NCBI GenBank assembly: GCA_947510165.1 | Contig: CANNSB010000010.1 | Span: forward strand, 1-33,429 | DNA from: an uncultured Clostridia bacterium | GTDB lineage: Bacteria > Bacillota > Clostridia > Oscillospirales > Ruminococcaceae | DNA length: 33,429 nt | Reading direction: 5' to 3' | Part shown: positions 23,754 through 32,427 of the stretch, in pieces | Numbering within the stretch: the stretch's first letter is position 1 | Layout: the number at the start of each line of letters is the position of its first letter | Notes under the pieces: model-generated | Databases searched by the model: none | Told to the model about the DNA's origin: nothing | The model's input: only the letters and a program-made list of their open reading frames with translations | Translations under genes and position numbers: made by a program

Positions 23754-25124
23754 ATGATTTTTACCAATAAATCAAAAAAAGCTATAAGTTTAGTTTTTTC
23801 TTTTTTAGTTTGTACTGCATTGGCTCTCCCAGCTAATGCAACATCAAATATAGAATCAGATTATGATAATATGGAAAATATAGTAGTAAAATCAGATGAA
23901 ACAAAACCTGTAATATCATCTAGAAGAATGGGGATAGTTAGAGTTTTTGTTAATGCTGAAGATAATATAACAAAAGGATTTAAATTTGTTTTAGAAGGAA
24001 ATGAAATAAGAAAAGAGCATACAACTGGAGATGATGGTGCGATATATTTTACCGATATCCCTGTTGGAGAGTATACAATTAAACAGGTTGATATTGAAGA
24101 TAGATATTCTAGTACATCTAAAAAGAAAATTTCTGTAGAATCAAATCGAACAACAAATATTATATTTGAAAATTTAGCTAAACGGAGTACTGTTATAGGA
24201 AATATTACAGATCATTTTGGAAAATCTATCGGTGGGGCAAGAGTTTCTTTATATAAAAAGAGCAATATGGTGAAACCTGTTGAAACTAAAATAACCTTGG
24301 ATGATGGATCTTTTGAATTTTTAAATATTCCATATGGAGATTATATAGTTAAAACTGAGGGTGTTTCCAATAATTTTTCTCATTCTGATAAACAAATTCA
24401 GGTTAGAAAAGATGGTGGTTATACTGATATAGGAAATATATCATCTAAAGATATTATAGGTAGAGTTATTGGAAAAAATATTAGTGCGGATAATGAATCT
24501 CTAGGTATTTCTGGAGGAGTTATAGGATTATATAAATATATTGATAAAGCCAATAATAGAAGTATTCATATATCTAGTGTAACAGTTGATTCTAATGGAA
24601 ATTTTTCTTTTGATAATATACCAGAAGGTGATTATTATTTAAGAGATTTGGCTCCTGGTCATGGGTATGATACAATATTTAGAGATTATCATTTTAAAAT
24701 AGATAAACCAAATCAAATTATAGAGATGATTTTAAAGAGTAAACCTTTAGGAGATGATATAATTATTGGTAAAAATAAATTAAATCAACAAGATAGAGAT
24801 GATTTAATAGGTGATAAAAATAATGACAATATTTCTGGAGCAAATTTTATATTGGATGAAAACAATAATAATAAAGATGTAGAAATTGATAATTTATATT
24901 TAAAAGGAGATCAAGATATTTCTGATTATGAAAATTTTAGTGATAATAATAGTTTAAAAAATCTTTCTATTATAAATTCTGGTTATAAAAATAATATAAA
25001 TACTCCTTTAAGGGATAATAAAAGAGTGATAAGTTTTATTGTTAGCATTATAGCTGCTGTTTCTACTTGTTTAGGGATAATATTTATTAGAAAATATTTT
25101 AAAAAAAAGAAATTTAAAAAATAG
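23754..25124 (+). CDS. Secreted, membrane-anchored protein with Cna-B/SpaA-like domains
   Basis: 456 residues. Signal peptide (KKAISLVFSFLVCTALALPANA, cleavage after ANA near residue 29), then three prealbumin-like modules: one at ~60-140 (FKFVLEGNE, DDGAIYFTDIPVGEYTIKQV), one at ~145-225 (GARVSLYKK, DDGSFEFLNIPYGDYIVK) and one at ~235-330 (GVIGLYKY, SNGNFSFDNIPEGDYYLRD). The repeated 'G-x-F-x-F-x-N-I-P-x-G-x-Y' is the Cna-B/SpaA/CarboxypepD_reg signature. An acidic Asn/Asp-rich linker, one membrane segment (SFIVSIIAAVSTCLGIIFI) and a Lys-rich tail end the protein. The usual LPXTG is absent. Cna-B domains often carry internal Lys-Asn isopeptide bonds, which I cannot confirm here. Likely a structural or adhesive surface protein. 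AAAGGAG precedes the ATG; a terminator follows. Confidence 0.88.
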   Translation: MIFTNKSKKAISLVFSFLVCTALALPANATSNIESDYDNMENIVVKSDETKPVISSRRMGIVRVFVNAEDNITKGFKFVLEGNEIRKEHTTGDDGAIYFTDIPVGEYTIKQVDIEDRYSSTSKKKISVESNRTTNIIFENLAKRSTVIGNITDHFGKSIGGARVSLYKKSNMVKPVETKITLDDGSFEFLNIPYGDYIVKTEGVSNNFSHSDKQIQVRKDGGYTDIGNISSKDIIGRVIGKNISADNESLGISGGVIGLYKYIDKANNRSIHISSVTVDSNGNFSFDNIPEGDYYLRDLAPGHGYDTIFRDYHFKIDKPNQIIEMILKSKPLGDDIIIGKNKLNQQDRDDLIGDKNNDNISGANFILDENNNNKDVEIDNLYLKGDQDISDYENFSDNNSLKNLSIINSGYKNNINTPLRDNKRVISFIVSIIAAVSTCLGIIFIRKYFKKKKFKK

Positions 25125-25127
25125 TAT

Positions 25128-25170
25128 AAAATAAAAAGAACGCTTGTGTAGAGAGTGTTCTTTTTATTTT
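25128..25170 (+). terminator. Terminator before the phosphate regulon
   Basis: AAAATAAAAAGAAC (25128-25141) and GTTCTTTTTATTTT (25157-25170), with additional inner pairing; T-rich 3' arm. Confidence 0.85.
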
Positions 25171-25196
25171 GTAATATTGTTGTTATTTAAAATATA

Positions 25197-25243
25197 TTTA
25201 CATAGACTTTACATATTAATTACATAAGTATGGTTATGTAAAG
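25197..25243 (+). promoter_or_regulatory. Pho box: three TTTACA-type direct repeats upstream of pstS
   Basis: TTTACA (25197-25202), TTTACA (25208-25213) and ATTACA (25219-25224), each separated by five bases, an 11-bp period as expected for PhoB/PhoP binding to one face of DNA. A dyad TTACATAA-N6-TTATGTAA (25220-25241) overlaps the third repeat. The probable -10 lies in TAATACTATAT (from 25244). This predicts induction of the whole cluster in low phosphate by the PhoB-PhoR pair encoded at 29387-31768. Confidence 0.75.
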
Positions 25244-25306
25244 TAATACTATATATTAAAATGTTATTAAATTTACAATTAAAAAATAATAATAGGTGGG
25301 GTTTAA

Positions 25307-26116
25307 ATGAAGAATAAAATTTTAATTACTATAGTATCTATATTAACATTAATAATTCTTGGGTCATGCACTGGTGGATCTGAAATAGAAAAGACCGTTA
25401 TAAAAGTTTCTGGTTCAAATTCAGTAGAATCTTTGTCAAAAGCATTTTCAGAGGCTTTTTCTAAAAATGCTTCTGATATTCGTGTTGAAGTTCAGGGTGG
25501 TGGATCTGGGGCTGCTATCAAAAATGTTGAATCAGGTATAGCGGATGCAGGAAATTTAAGTCGCCCTTTAAGTGACGATGAAAAAACAAAGGGTCTTGTA
25601 GAAACTATTATTGCTATAGATGGAATATCTTTAATTGTTCATAAAGACAATGGTGTATCTGATATAACAACTGATAATCTTATTAAAGTTTTTAATGGAG
25701 AGATAAAAAATTGGAAAGAAATTGGCGGAGATGATCAAGAAATAGTAGTTATTGGAAGAGAAGCAGGTTCAGGGACTAGGGATGGATTTGAGAGCACTTT
25801 AAATATAAAAGAAAAAACTAAATATACTATAGAATTAAATGAAACAGGACAAATAAAAACACAAGTTGGAAATACAAAAGGTGCGATTGGATATATATCT
25901 ACTGGATATGTTGATTCTACAGTTAAAGGCTTAAAGGTTGATGGAGTTGAAGCTAATACAGAGACTATTAATAAAAAAGAATATAAAATACAAAGACCTT
26001 TTATAGTTGTTACAAAGAAAGATGCTTCTGAAAAGGTTAAATCGTTTATAAACTTTATAATTAGTACTGAAGGACAAAAAATTGTTTCTACAAAAGGATT
26101 TATACCTGTAAATTAA
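25307..26116 (+). CDS. pstS: Phosphate ABC transporter substrate-binding lipoprotein
   Basis: Captures inorganic phosphate outside the membrane and delivers it to PstCA. 269 residues with lipoprotein signal LIILGSC (Cys21). Phosphate-binding loops are visible: KVSGSNSVESL, GGGSGAAIKNVESGIADAGNLSRPLS and IGREAGSGTRDGFE, followed by GAIGYISTGYV and the C-terminal FINFIISTEGQKIV. Start ATG 25307 with AGGTGGGG upstream. First gene of a seven-gene same-strand cluster (pstS-pstC-pstA-pstB-phoU-phoB-phoR) and directly behind the Pho box. Confidence 0.96.
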   Translation: MKNKILITIVSILTLIILGSCTGGSEIEKTVIKVSGSNSVESLSKAFSEAFSKNASDIRVEVQGGGSGAAIKNVESGIADAGNLSRPLSDDEKTKGLVETIIAIDGISLIVHKDNGVSDITTDNLIKVFNGEIKNWKEIGGDDQEIVVIGREAGSGTRDGFESTLNIKEKTKYTIELNETGQIKTQVGNTKGAIGYISTGYVDSTVKGLKVDGVEANTETINKKEYKIQRPFIVVTKKDASEKVKSFINFIISTEGQKIVSTKGFIPVN

Positions 26117-26152
26117 TTTTTTTATAAATTATAATTTTATGGAGTGAATATA

Positions 26153-27049
26153 ATGGGAGTTGCATTATACAGTGGGAAAACATCAAAAGATAAGATAGAA
26201 AAAATATTTAAACATATATTTTTTCTATCTGCTATAGTTTCGACGATATCAATAATTGTTATAACTTTATATATGGTTTTATCTGGGGGACCAGCCATTT
26301 TTGAAGTTGGTTTTATAGAGTTTATATTTGGAACTGTTTGGGAGCCAACGTCGGCAAATCCTAAATTTGGTATATTACCTATGATATTATCATCAATAGT
26401 AGCCACTTTTGGAGCTGTTATTGTTGGTGTTCCTCTTGGTGTATTTGGTGGGGTTTTTATATCACAGATATGTCCTAAAAAGTTAAAACCAATTTTCAGA
26501 ACATCAGTAGAGCTTTTAGCAGGAATACCATCAGTAGTTTTTGGATTGGTTGGTATGCTTGTAGTTGTTCCTGTTGTTGCAGATATATTTAACCTTCCTG
26601 TAGGAAGTAACCTCTTTTCTGCTATAGTTATTTTAACTATTATGATACTTCCAACTATTATAGCTATAACAGATACATCTTTAAGGAGTGTTTCTTTATC
26701 TTTAAAAGAATCTTCTTTGGGACTTGGAGCCACATCAATTCAAACAATTTTTAAAGTTTTAATCCCTTCAGCAAAATCAGGGATAATGTCTGGGGTTGTT
26801 TTGGGGGTTGGAAGAGCGGTGGGAGAAACTATGGCTGTAATAATGGTTGCTGGAAATGTGGTTAATATGCCTAAGTTTTTTGATAGTGTTCGTCTAATGA
26901 CTACGGGAATTGTTTTAGAAATGTCATATGCAGGAGATTTTCATAGATCTGTATTGTTTGGAATAGGCCTGATTTTATTTATATTTATTTTAATTTTAAA
27001 TATTTTATTAAATATATTTTTAAAGAGGGCAGGTAATAATTATGAATAA
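26153..27049 (+). CDS. pstC: Phosphate ABC transporter permease PstC
   Basis: 298-residue inner-membrane subunit with six membrane segments forming the phosphate channel with PstA. Family motifs: GPAIFEVGFIEFIFGTVWEP near the N-terminus, ELLAGIPSVVFGL, and the ATPase-coupling loop SSLGLGATSIQTIFKVLIPSAKSGI followed by GRAVGETMAV. ATG 26153 is preferred (GGAGTG at 26141-26146); an in-frame GTG at 26144 overlaps that ribosome site. The 3' end overlaps pstA by eight bases. Confidence 0.95.
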   Translation: MGVALYSGKTSKDKIEKIFKHIFFLSAIVSTISIIVITLYMVLSGGPAIFEVGFIEFIFGTVWEPTSANPKFGILPMILSSIVATFGAVIVGVPLGVFGGVFISQICPKKLKPIFRTSVELLAGIPSVVFGLVGMLVVVPVVADIFNLPVGSNLFSAIVILTIMILPTIIAITDTSLRSVSLSLKESSLGLGATSIQTIFKVLIPSAKSGIMSGVVLGVGRAVGETMAVIMVAGNVVNMPKFFDSVRLMTTGIVLEMSYAGDFHRSVLFGIGLILFIFILILNILLNIFLKRAGNNYE

Positions 27050-27887
27050 AAAATTTAGATTTTTCGATTTTTTTATTAAATCATTAATCTGGCTTTCAGG
27101 AATATTTATATTTACTGTTTTGATATCTATAATATTTTTTGTTTTTTATAAAGGGTTACCTAGCATATCTTGGAATTTTTTAATAACAGCCCCTAGTGAA
27201 CTAGATGGAACAATTGGAATTCTACCTATGATTATAAATACAATCTACATAATAGTTATAACTCTTGTTATATCAACACCTATAGGTATATTTTCTGCTA
27301 TATATTTAAATGAATATGCTGGAAAAAATAAACTTGTTAAAATTATAGAGTTTACTACAGAAACATTGGCAGGAATTCCTTCTATTATTTATGGTCTTTT
27401 TGGATTTGCTTTTTTTGTAGTCGGTTTAAAACTGGGATATTCTATATTATCAGGGGCTTTTACATTAACAATAATGATACTTCCAACTATAATCAGAACG
27501 GTACAAGAAGCGTTAAAAACTGTTCCTAATATGTATAGAGAAGGTGCTCTTGGTTTGGGAGCGACAAAACTACATATTATTAGGACTATATTAGTTCCCT
27601 CTGCTATTCCAGGTATATTGACGGCGATTATACTTAGCATAGGAAGAATAGTTGGAGAATCTGCAGCACTTATATTTACAGCAGGTTTAGGATATAGCCT
27701 ACCTTCGGGGTTGTTTGAACATGTTAAAAGTACAGGTGCAAGTTTAACAGTTCAACTTTATCAATATGCTATTAGAGGAGAATCTTTAGAAATTCCTTTT
27801 GCAATTGCTTCTATTTTAGTTATAATAGTTTTAGTTGTAAATATTACTACTAAAGTTATTGCAAAAAGTTTTAATAGAGAGAGATAG
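27042..27887 (+). CDS. pstA: Phosphate ABC transporter permease PstA
   Basis: 281-residue partner of PstC with six membrane segments. Motifs: [36 protein letters not shown] and the coupling loop [26 protein letters not shown], then [15 protein letters not shown]. Starts inside the end of pstC (ATGAATAA overlap), so translation is coupled; its last base is the first base of a GTG that overlaps the pstB ribosome site. Confidence 0.95.
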   Translation: MNKKFRFFDFFIKSLIWLSGIFIFTVLISIIFFVFYKGLPSISWNFLITAPSELDGTIGILPMIINTIYIIVITLVISTPIGIFSAIYLNEYAGKNKLVKIIEFTTETLAGIPSIIYGLFGFAFFVVGLKLGYSILSGAFTLTIMILPTIIRTVQEALKTVPNMYREGALGLGATKLHIIRTILVPSAIPGILTAIILSIGRIVGESAALIFTAGLGYSLPSGLFEHVKSTGASLTVQLYQYAIRGESLEIPFAIASILVIIVLVVNITTKVIAKSFNRER

Positions 27888-27901
27888 TGGGGGATTTAAA
27901 A

Positions 27902-28660
27902 ATGAATGGTTTTAAAATGGAGTCAAAAAATTTGCATCTTCATTATGGAGACAATCATGTTCTAAAGGGTATAAATCTAGGGATTAGACCAAATGAAATA
28001 ACAGCACTTATTGGACCATCAGGGTGTGGTAAGAGTACATTTTTAAAAACTTTAAATAGAATGAATGATCTTGTGGATAATGTTAAAATAGATGGAGAAG
28101 TTTATTTTGATGATATAAATGTATATGATCCTAAGGTGGATGTTTATCTTCTTAGAAAGAGGGTCGGGATGGTTTTTCAAAAACCAAATCCTTTTCCTAT
28201 GAGTATATATGATAATATTTGTTATGGTCCAAAACTTCACGGGGTTAAGACAAAAGTTAAATTTGATGAAATTGTAGAAAAAAGTTTAAAAGGAGCAGCT
28301 TTATGGGAAGAGATGAAGGATCGGTTAAAAAAATCAGCTTTGAGTCTTTCTGGTGGACAACAACAGCGATTGTGTATTGCAAGAGCTTTGGCGATAAACC
28401 CAGAAGTTCTTTTGATGGATGAACCAACTTCTGCTCTTGATCCTATATCCACAATAAAAATTGAAGATCTTATGTCCGACTTACGAAAAAAGTATACTGT
28501 TGTAATAGTTACACACAATATGCAACAAGCTGCAAGAATATCCGATAGAACAGCGTTTTTTTTAATGGGAGATATGATAGAATTTGATGAGACGGAAAAA
28601 ATATTCTCTATGCCAAAAGATAAAAAAACTGAAGATTATATAACGGGTAGATTTGGATAA
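27902..28660 (+). CDS. pstB: Phosphate ABC transporter ATP-binding protein
   Basis: 252-residue ATPase powering PstCA. Walker [10 protein letters not shown], the PstB-specific [23 protein letters not shown], signature [17 protein letters not shown], Walker [17 protein letters not shown] and H-loop [14 protein letters not shown] are all intact. ATG 27902 is chosen: GGGGGAT (27889-27895) is correctly spaced, while the upstream in-frame GTG (27887) is part of that ribosome site. Confidence 0.96.
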   Translation: MNGFKMESKNLHLHYGDNHVLKGINLGIRPNEITALIGPSGCGKSTFLKTLNRMNDLVDNVKIDGEVYFDDINVYDPKVDVYLLRKRVGMVFQKPNPFPMSIYDNICYGPKLHGVKTKVKFDEIVEKSLKGAALWEEMKDRLKKSALSLSGGQQQRLCIARALAINPEVLLMDEPTSALDPISTIKIEDLMSDLRKKYTVVIVTHNMQQAARISDRTAFFLMGDMIEFDETEKIFSMPKDKKTEDYITGRFG

Positions 28661-28689
28661 TAAATATTTATATTTAAGGGGATGATTCT

Positions 28690-29352
28690 ATGAGCCCAAG
28701 ATCAAGATTTGATGATGAACTAGAAGATTTAAATATAAAACTTATAGAGATGGGAGCACTTGCGCAACAAGCTATATCAGATTCTGTACAAGCCTTGTTG
28801 ACAAATCGACCAGAACTGGCAAAATCTGTTATAGCAAATGATAGAAATATAGATGAATTAGAAAAAGTTATAGAGCAAAAATGTTTAAAACTGCTTATGC
28901 TACAACAACCAGTGGCTAGGGATTTAAGAGTTATATCAACTGCTTTAAAGATGATAACAGATCTAGAAAGAATAGGTGATCAAGCGGCAGATATAGCAGA
29001 TCTAACCTTAAGGTTTAATGACCAAGAGCAACTTTCATTTGCAAAAAACATATCACCTATGGCAGATATAGCAAAAAGCATGGTTAAATCTTGTATAGAA
29101 GCTTATATAAAAAATGATTTAGATCTTGCTACGAATACAATAAAAAAAGATGATGAAGTTGATGATCTTTTTGATGTTGTTAAAGAAGAATTGATTCAAA
29201 CTGTTACAAAGGATAAAGATAAGGCTGATCAGGCTATAGATCTTATGATGATTGCAAAATATCTAGAAAGAATAGGAGACCATGCTGTAAACGTATGTGA
29301 ATGGGTTATATTTTATTCGACTGGTCTTCATAAAAAAACACAGATACTTTAA
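28690..29352 (+). CDS. phoU: Phosphate transport regulator PhoU
   Basis: 220-residue all-helical cytoplasmic protein made of two three-helix PhoU repeats. Both repeats contain the metal-binding E/DxxxD-type motif: ALKMITDLERIGDQAADIADL and AKYLERIGDHAVNVCEWVIF. PhoU restrains PhoR and the Pst transporter when phosphate is plentiful. AAGGGGATG stands before ATG 28690. Thirty bases downstream of pstB and 34 bases before phoB, consistent with one transcript. Confidence 0.95.
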   Translation: MSPRSRFDDELEDLNIKLIEMGALAQQAISDSVQALLTNRPELAKSVIANDRNIDELEKVIEQKCLKLLMLQQPVARDLRVISTALKMITDLERIGDQAADIADLTLRFNDQEQLSFAKNISPMADIAKSMVKSCIEAYIKNDLDLATNTIKKDDEVDDLFDVVKEELIQTVTKDKDKADQAIDLMMIAKYLERIGDHAVNVCEWVIFYSTGLHKKTQIL

Positions 29353-29386
29353 AAAACAATTATTTTATATTAAAGAAGGTTTTTTT

Positions 29387-30076
29387 TTGGAAGATTTAAT
29401 ATATATTATAGAAGATGAAGAAAATATAAGAGAAATTTTAAGATGTTGTTTAACAAATGATGGATATAAAGTTAAACTTTTTGAAAACGGTGGAGATGCT
29501 TTTTTAGATATAGAAAAAAATAAACCAGCATTAATTCTTTTAGATTTAATGCTTCCTGTAATGGATGGGATTACAATCTTAAAATTTTTAAAATCTTCTA
29601 GTATGACAATGAATATACCTGTTATAATTATCACAGCAAAATCAGAAGAAGTGGATAAAGTTGTTGGACTTGATACAGGGGCAGATGATTATATAACAAA
29701 ACCTTTTGGAATATTGGAGCTTTTAGCTAGAGTTAGAGCTTGTATACGAAAATCTCAAAATATCCATATAATTTCGAGAATATCTATAGGGGATATAATT
29801 TTAGATTCAGATACAAGACAGGTGGAAAAATTAGGAGAGATAGTTAGATTAACCCTTAAAGAATTTAAATTATTAGAACTTTTAATGAAGAATTATAATA
29901 AAGTTTTGTCAAGAGAAGAAATAATATCATCTATTTGGGGCTATGATTTTGTAGGGGAAACAAGAACTCTTGATATGCATGTAAAAACTCTTAGAACAAA
30001 GTTAGGGGATAATGTCGATAGCCCAAAATTTATTGGAACTATTCGTGGTGTTGGATATAAATTTATTGGGGGATAA
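29387..30076 (+). CDS. phoB: OmpR/PhoB-family response regulator, phosphate type
   Basis: 229 residues. Receiver domain: acidic pair Glu9/Asp10, phospho-acceptor Asp53 in LILLDLMLPVMDG, Thr in IIITAK and Lys in DYITKPFG. DNA-binding winged helix: LTLKEFKLLELLMKNYNKVLSREEI, DMHVKTLRTKLGD and GVGYKFIGG. It should bind the TTTACA repeats at 25197-25224. Start is TTG 29387, six bases after AAAGAAGGT; an open frame extending back to 29297 overlaps phoU and adds non-family residues. The PhoR kinase gene begins three bases after the stop. Also called phoP in Firmicutes. Confidence 0.93.
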   Translation: MEDLIYIIEDEENIREILRCCLTNDGYKVKLFENGGDAFLDIEKNKPALILLDLMLPVMDGITILKFLKSSSMTMNIPVIIITAKSEEVDKVVGLDTGADDYITKPFGILELLARVRACIRKSQNIHIISRISIGDIILDSDTRQVEKLGEIVRLTLKEFKLLELLMKNYNKVLSREEIISSIWGYDFVGETRTLDMHVKTLRTKLGDNVDSPKFIGTIRGVGYKFIGG

Positions 30077-30079
30077 ATT

Positions 30080-31768
30080 ATGAAAAAAAATATTTTTATT
30101 AGTATATTTTTATCTTCATTTATGACTGTAATTATTTCTTTTTCATTTTTATTATATATTGGGAATACATATATTTATAATAAAAAAATAGATCAATACT
30201 ATTCTTTTTTAGAAAAATTTCTCATTGAAAAAGAAGAAAGATATGGAGAAGAATTTTCTTCATATCTTTCTGCTATTTTTGATATAGATGAAGTTGATAT
30301 AATAGATATTAAAGGAAACTATTTATATAGTTTAAATAATAATTATGACAGAGCTATTTTAAATAGCTCTGATTTTATTTCTTCTATAAAATATGGTAAG
30401 GGGATAAAAAAATATAGTTATAATCAATGTTATTTATCCTATAAATATAACGATAATATTTATAGAGTTAAATTTAATTATGGTTTTTCTATATATTTTT
30501 TAGGATTTATTTTTTGTTTTTGTATGATTTTTTGTATAGCTTTTTCTTATTTAATATATAGAATTTCTATATATTTTATTAGAAAAAAAATGGATAATGA
30601 TCTCTGTATTTTAAATTCTTTTATTCCTGATAGTAATAAAAGAATGTCAGATTTTTTATTTAATGATAAAGATTTGACTTATTTTATCTATATGGTGCGT
30701 AAGATTAAGAGCAAATTTATTAGGATTAATCAAAGATATAAAAAATATCATTATATTTTGGACAATACACCAGGAGGTTTTTTACAGATAAATAAAAATA
30801 AACGAGTTGTTTATATAAATCTTTCTGGAAAAATTCTTTTAGATATAAAACAAAATTTGATAAATAAAAATATAATATATTTTATACAAGAAAAAAAATT
30901 TATACTAATTTTAGAAGAATGTATAAAAAATCAAAATTCGAATAGATATGATTTAGATTTAACTAGTGTAAATGGAAAAATTTTGTCTATATATATACAC
31001 CCTTATTTTAAAGATAGAGATATAGAAAAAAAATATGAAGGTGTATTTGTGTTTATAGAAGATGTTACACAGTCAAAAAAATCATTGGCATTTAAAAATG
31101 AATTTATAGCCAATGCGTCACATGAACTTAAGACACCTATAACTTCTATTCTTGGTTTTTCTGAATTATTACTTACAGGAATGGTTTATAACAAAGACAC
31201 TATTTTTGATTATTTAAATAGGATAAAAAAAGAATCCGAAAGGATGTCTATAATTATAAATGATATATTAAGTTTAACTAAGATAGAAAATATAGATAAA
31301 ATTTTAAAAAACATAGATATAGATATAAAAGAGATTTGTGACAATATTTTAAATAGCATGTATCCTCAAATTTTAGAAAAAAATATTAAGGTAGATATAA
31401 AAGGCGGAGGATATATAATCGCTATTTATGAAGATATATTTATACTTATAAAAAATCTTATTGAAAATAGCATTAGATATAATAGAAATAATGGTTTAAT
31501 TAATATTATTATTAGTCAACAAGATAATGGAATAAGGTTTATAATATCAGACACAGGGATAGGTATAGCTAAAGAGCATCATAAAAGAATTTTTGAGAGA
31601 TTTTATACAGTAGATAAAAGCAGAAGCAGAATGTCGGGAGGGACAGGACTAGGGTTATCTATAGTTAAAAGAATTGTTAATAAATATGATGGAGATATAA
31701 ATATTAAAAGCAATGAAGAAATAGGTATAACTATAGATATATTTTTATATTCTAAAAATGCTAGTTAA
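30080..31768 (+). CDS. phoR: Phosphate-sensing histidine kinase PhoR-like
   Basis: 562-residue membrane sensor kinase for the regulator just upstream. Order: membrane segment ~7-29, a short ~100-residue outer domain, second membrane segment ~136-165, linker/HAMP-like stretch, PAS domain (~225-330; ILDNTPGGFLQINKNKRVVYIN), HisKA with His348 in NASHELKTPITSILGF, and HATPase with N-box NLIENSIRYN, G1 DTGIGIAKEHHKRIFERFY and G2 GGTGLGLSIVKRI. All catalytic boxes are intact. Control by Pst/PhoU in the same cluster fits the PhoR role. GGGGGATAAATT precedes the ATG. Confidence 0.93.
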   Translation: MKKNIFISIFLSSFMTVIISFSFLLYIGNTYIYNKKIDQYYSFLEKFLIEKEERYGEEFSSYLSAIFDIDEVDIIDIKGNYLYSLNNNYDRAILNSSDFISSIKYGKGIKKYSYNQCYLSYKYNDNIYRVKFNYGFSIYFLGFIFCFCMIFCIAFSYLIYRISIYFIRKKMDNDLCILNSFIPDSNKRMSDFLFNDKDLTYFIYMVRKIKSKFIRINQRYKKYHYILDNTPGGFLQINKNKRVVYINLSGKILLDIKQNLINKNIIYFIQEKKFILILEECIKNQNSNRYDLDLTSVNGKILSIYIHPYFKDRDIEKKYEGVFVFIEDVTQSKKSLAFKNEFIANASHELKTPITSILGFSELLLTGMVYNKDTIFDYLNRIKKESERMSIIINDILSLTKIENIDKILKNIDIDIKEICDNILNSMYPQILEKNIKVDIKGGGYIIAIYEDIFILIKNLIENSIRYNRNNGLINIIISQQDNGIRFIISDTGIGIAKEHHKRIFERFYTVDKSRSRMSGGTGLGLSIVKRIVNKYDGDINIKSNEEIGITIDIFLYSKNAS

Positions 31769-31789
31769 TTATATAAAAAGGGGATTTTT

Positions 31790-32383
31790 ATGAATGTTTT
31801 AGAAGCAATTGTTTTAGATTCTTATGATAAAAAAGAGATAAAAAAAGAAGAAGTTATAAAACAATTAAAAATGATATGGAACTCTGTTTTAAATAAAATT
31901 AAATATGATGATGAAACTATTCGTCTTGTAGTCTATAAAGGTGATGTTATATTAGATGTCAATGAATGTACTGAAAATGGAATTTCTAGTTTTAATATTG
32001 AATTTAATCAAAAAATAAATAAAGTCGAATGTCAGGGAAATTTAATATGTAAAAATATTATTGAAAATGTCCATAGTCATGGAAATGTATATTGTGAAAA
32101 TATTGGACAGACAGTTGTTTCTCAGGGAGATGTTATATCTACAAACATATACGGAAATGTTGTAGGAAATAAAGAAATTCGTTGTAAAGATATAATAGGA
32201 AACGTAACTACTGAAGATAAGGTTTATGCAAATGATATATGTGGAACAGTCAATGCTAATATAGTTAATTGTGAGGATGTACATGGAAATTTAGATATAA
32301 CTGGGGAAGTTTATTGTAAAAATATTATAGGTGATGTATATGTTGATGGAAAAATTTTATCAGAAAAAAATTTAGAAGAATAA
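31790..32383 (+). CDS. Beta-solenoid protein with seven 15-residue Cys-containing repeats
   Basis: 197 residues, no signal or membrane segment. An N-terminal helical part (1-35, SYDKKEIKKEEVIKQLKMIW) is followed by a short beta region and then seven tandem units of 14-15 residues (84-187): for example NVYCENIGQTVVSQG, EIRCKDIIGNVTTED, EVYCKNIIGDVYVDG, consensus xVxCxNIxGNVxxxG. This periodicity suits a right-handed beta-helix; DUF342-like and bactofilin-like polymer-forming proteins have comparable folds, but I cannot assign a family. Cys recurs at position 4 of five units and would form a ladder on one face. The start is 21 bases after phoR (AAAAGGGGAT ribosome site), so it is probably the last gene of the phosphate cluster, though no function in phosphate control can be claimed. 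Confidence 0.8.
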   Translation: MNVLEAIVLDSYDKKEIKKEEVIKQLKMIWNSVLNKIKYDDETIRLVVYKGDVILDVNECTENGISSFNIEFNQKINKVECQGNLICKNIIENVHSHGNVYCENIGQTVVSQGDVISTNIYGNVVGNKEIRCKDIIGNVTTEDKVYANDICGTVNANIVNCEDVHGNLDITGEVYCKNIIGDVYVDGKILSEKNLEE

Positions 32384-32427
32384 AAATAAAAGAAGAAAGA
32401 ATTTTATCTTTCTTCTTTTATTTTTTT
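32382..32427. terminator. Bidirectional terminator closing the phosphate cluster
   Basis: Perfect 19-bp stem 32382-32400 / 32407-32425 with loop ATTTTA, A-run and T-run on opposite sides. The stop codon of the convergent LCP-like gene (32418-32420) lies in its 3' arm. Confidence 0.9.

Noticed and set aside
26137-26733. 198-residue open frame on the minus strand inside pstC
   Set aside because: Fully within a well-supported membrane protein gene; composition (Pro/Thr/Lys-rich) reflects antisense of hydrophobic codons.
29297-29386. N-terminal extension of PhoB overlapping phoU
   Set aside because: The receiver domain begins at the TTG 29387 with a well placed ribosome site; the extension is the out-of-frame end of phoU.
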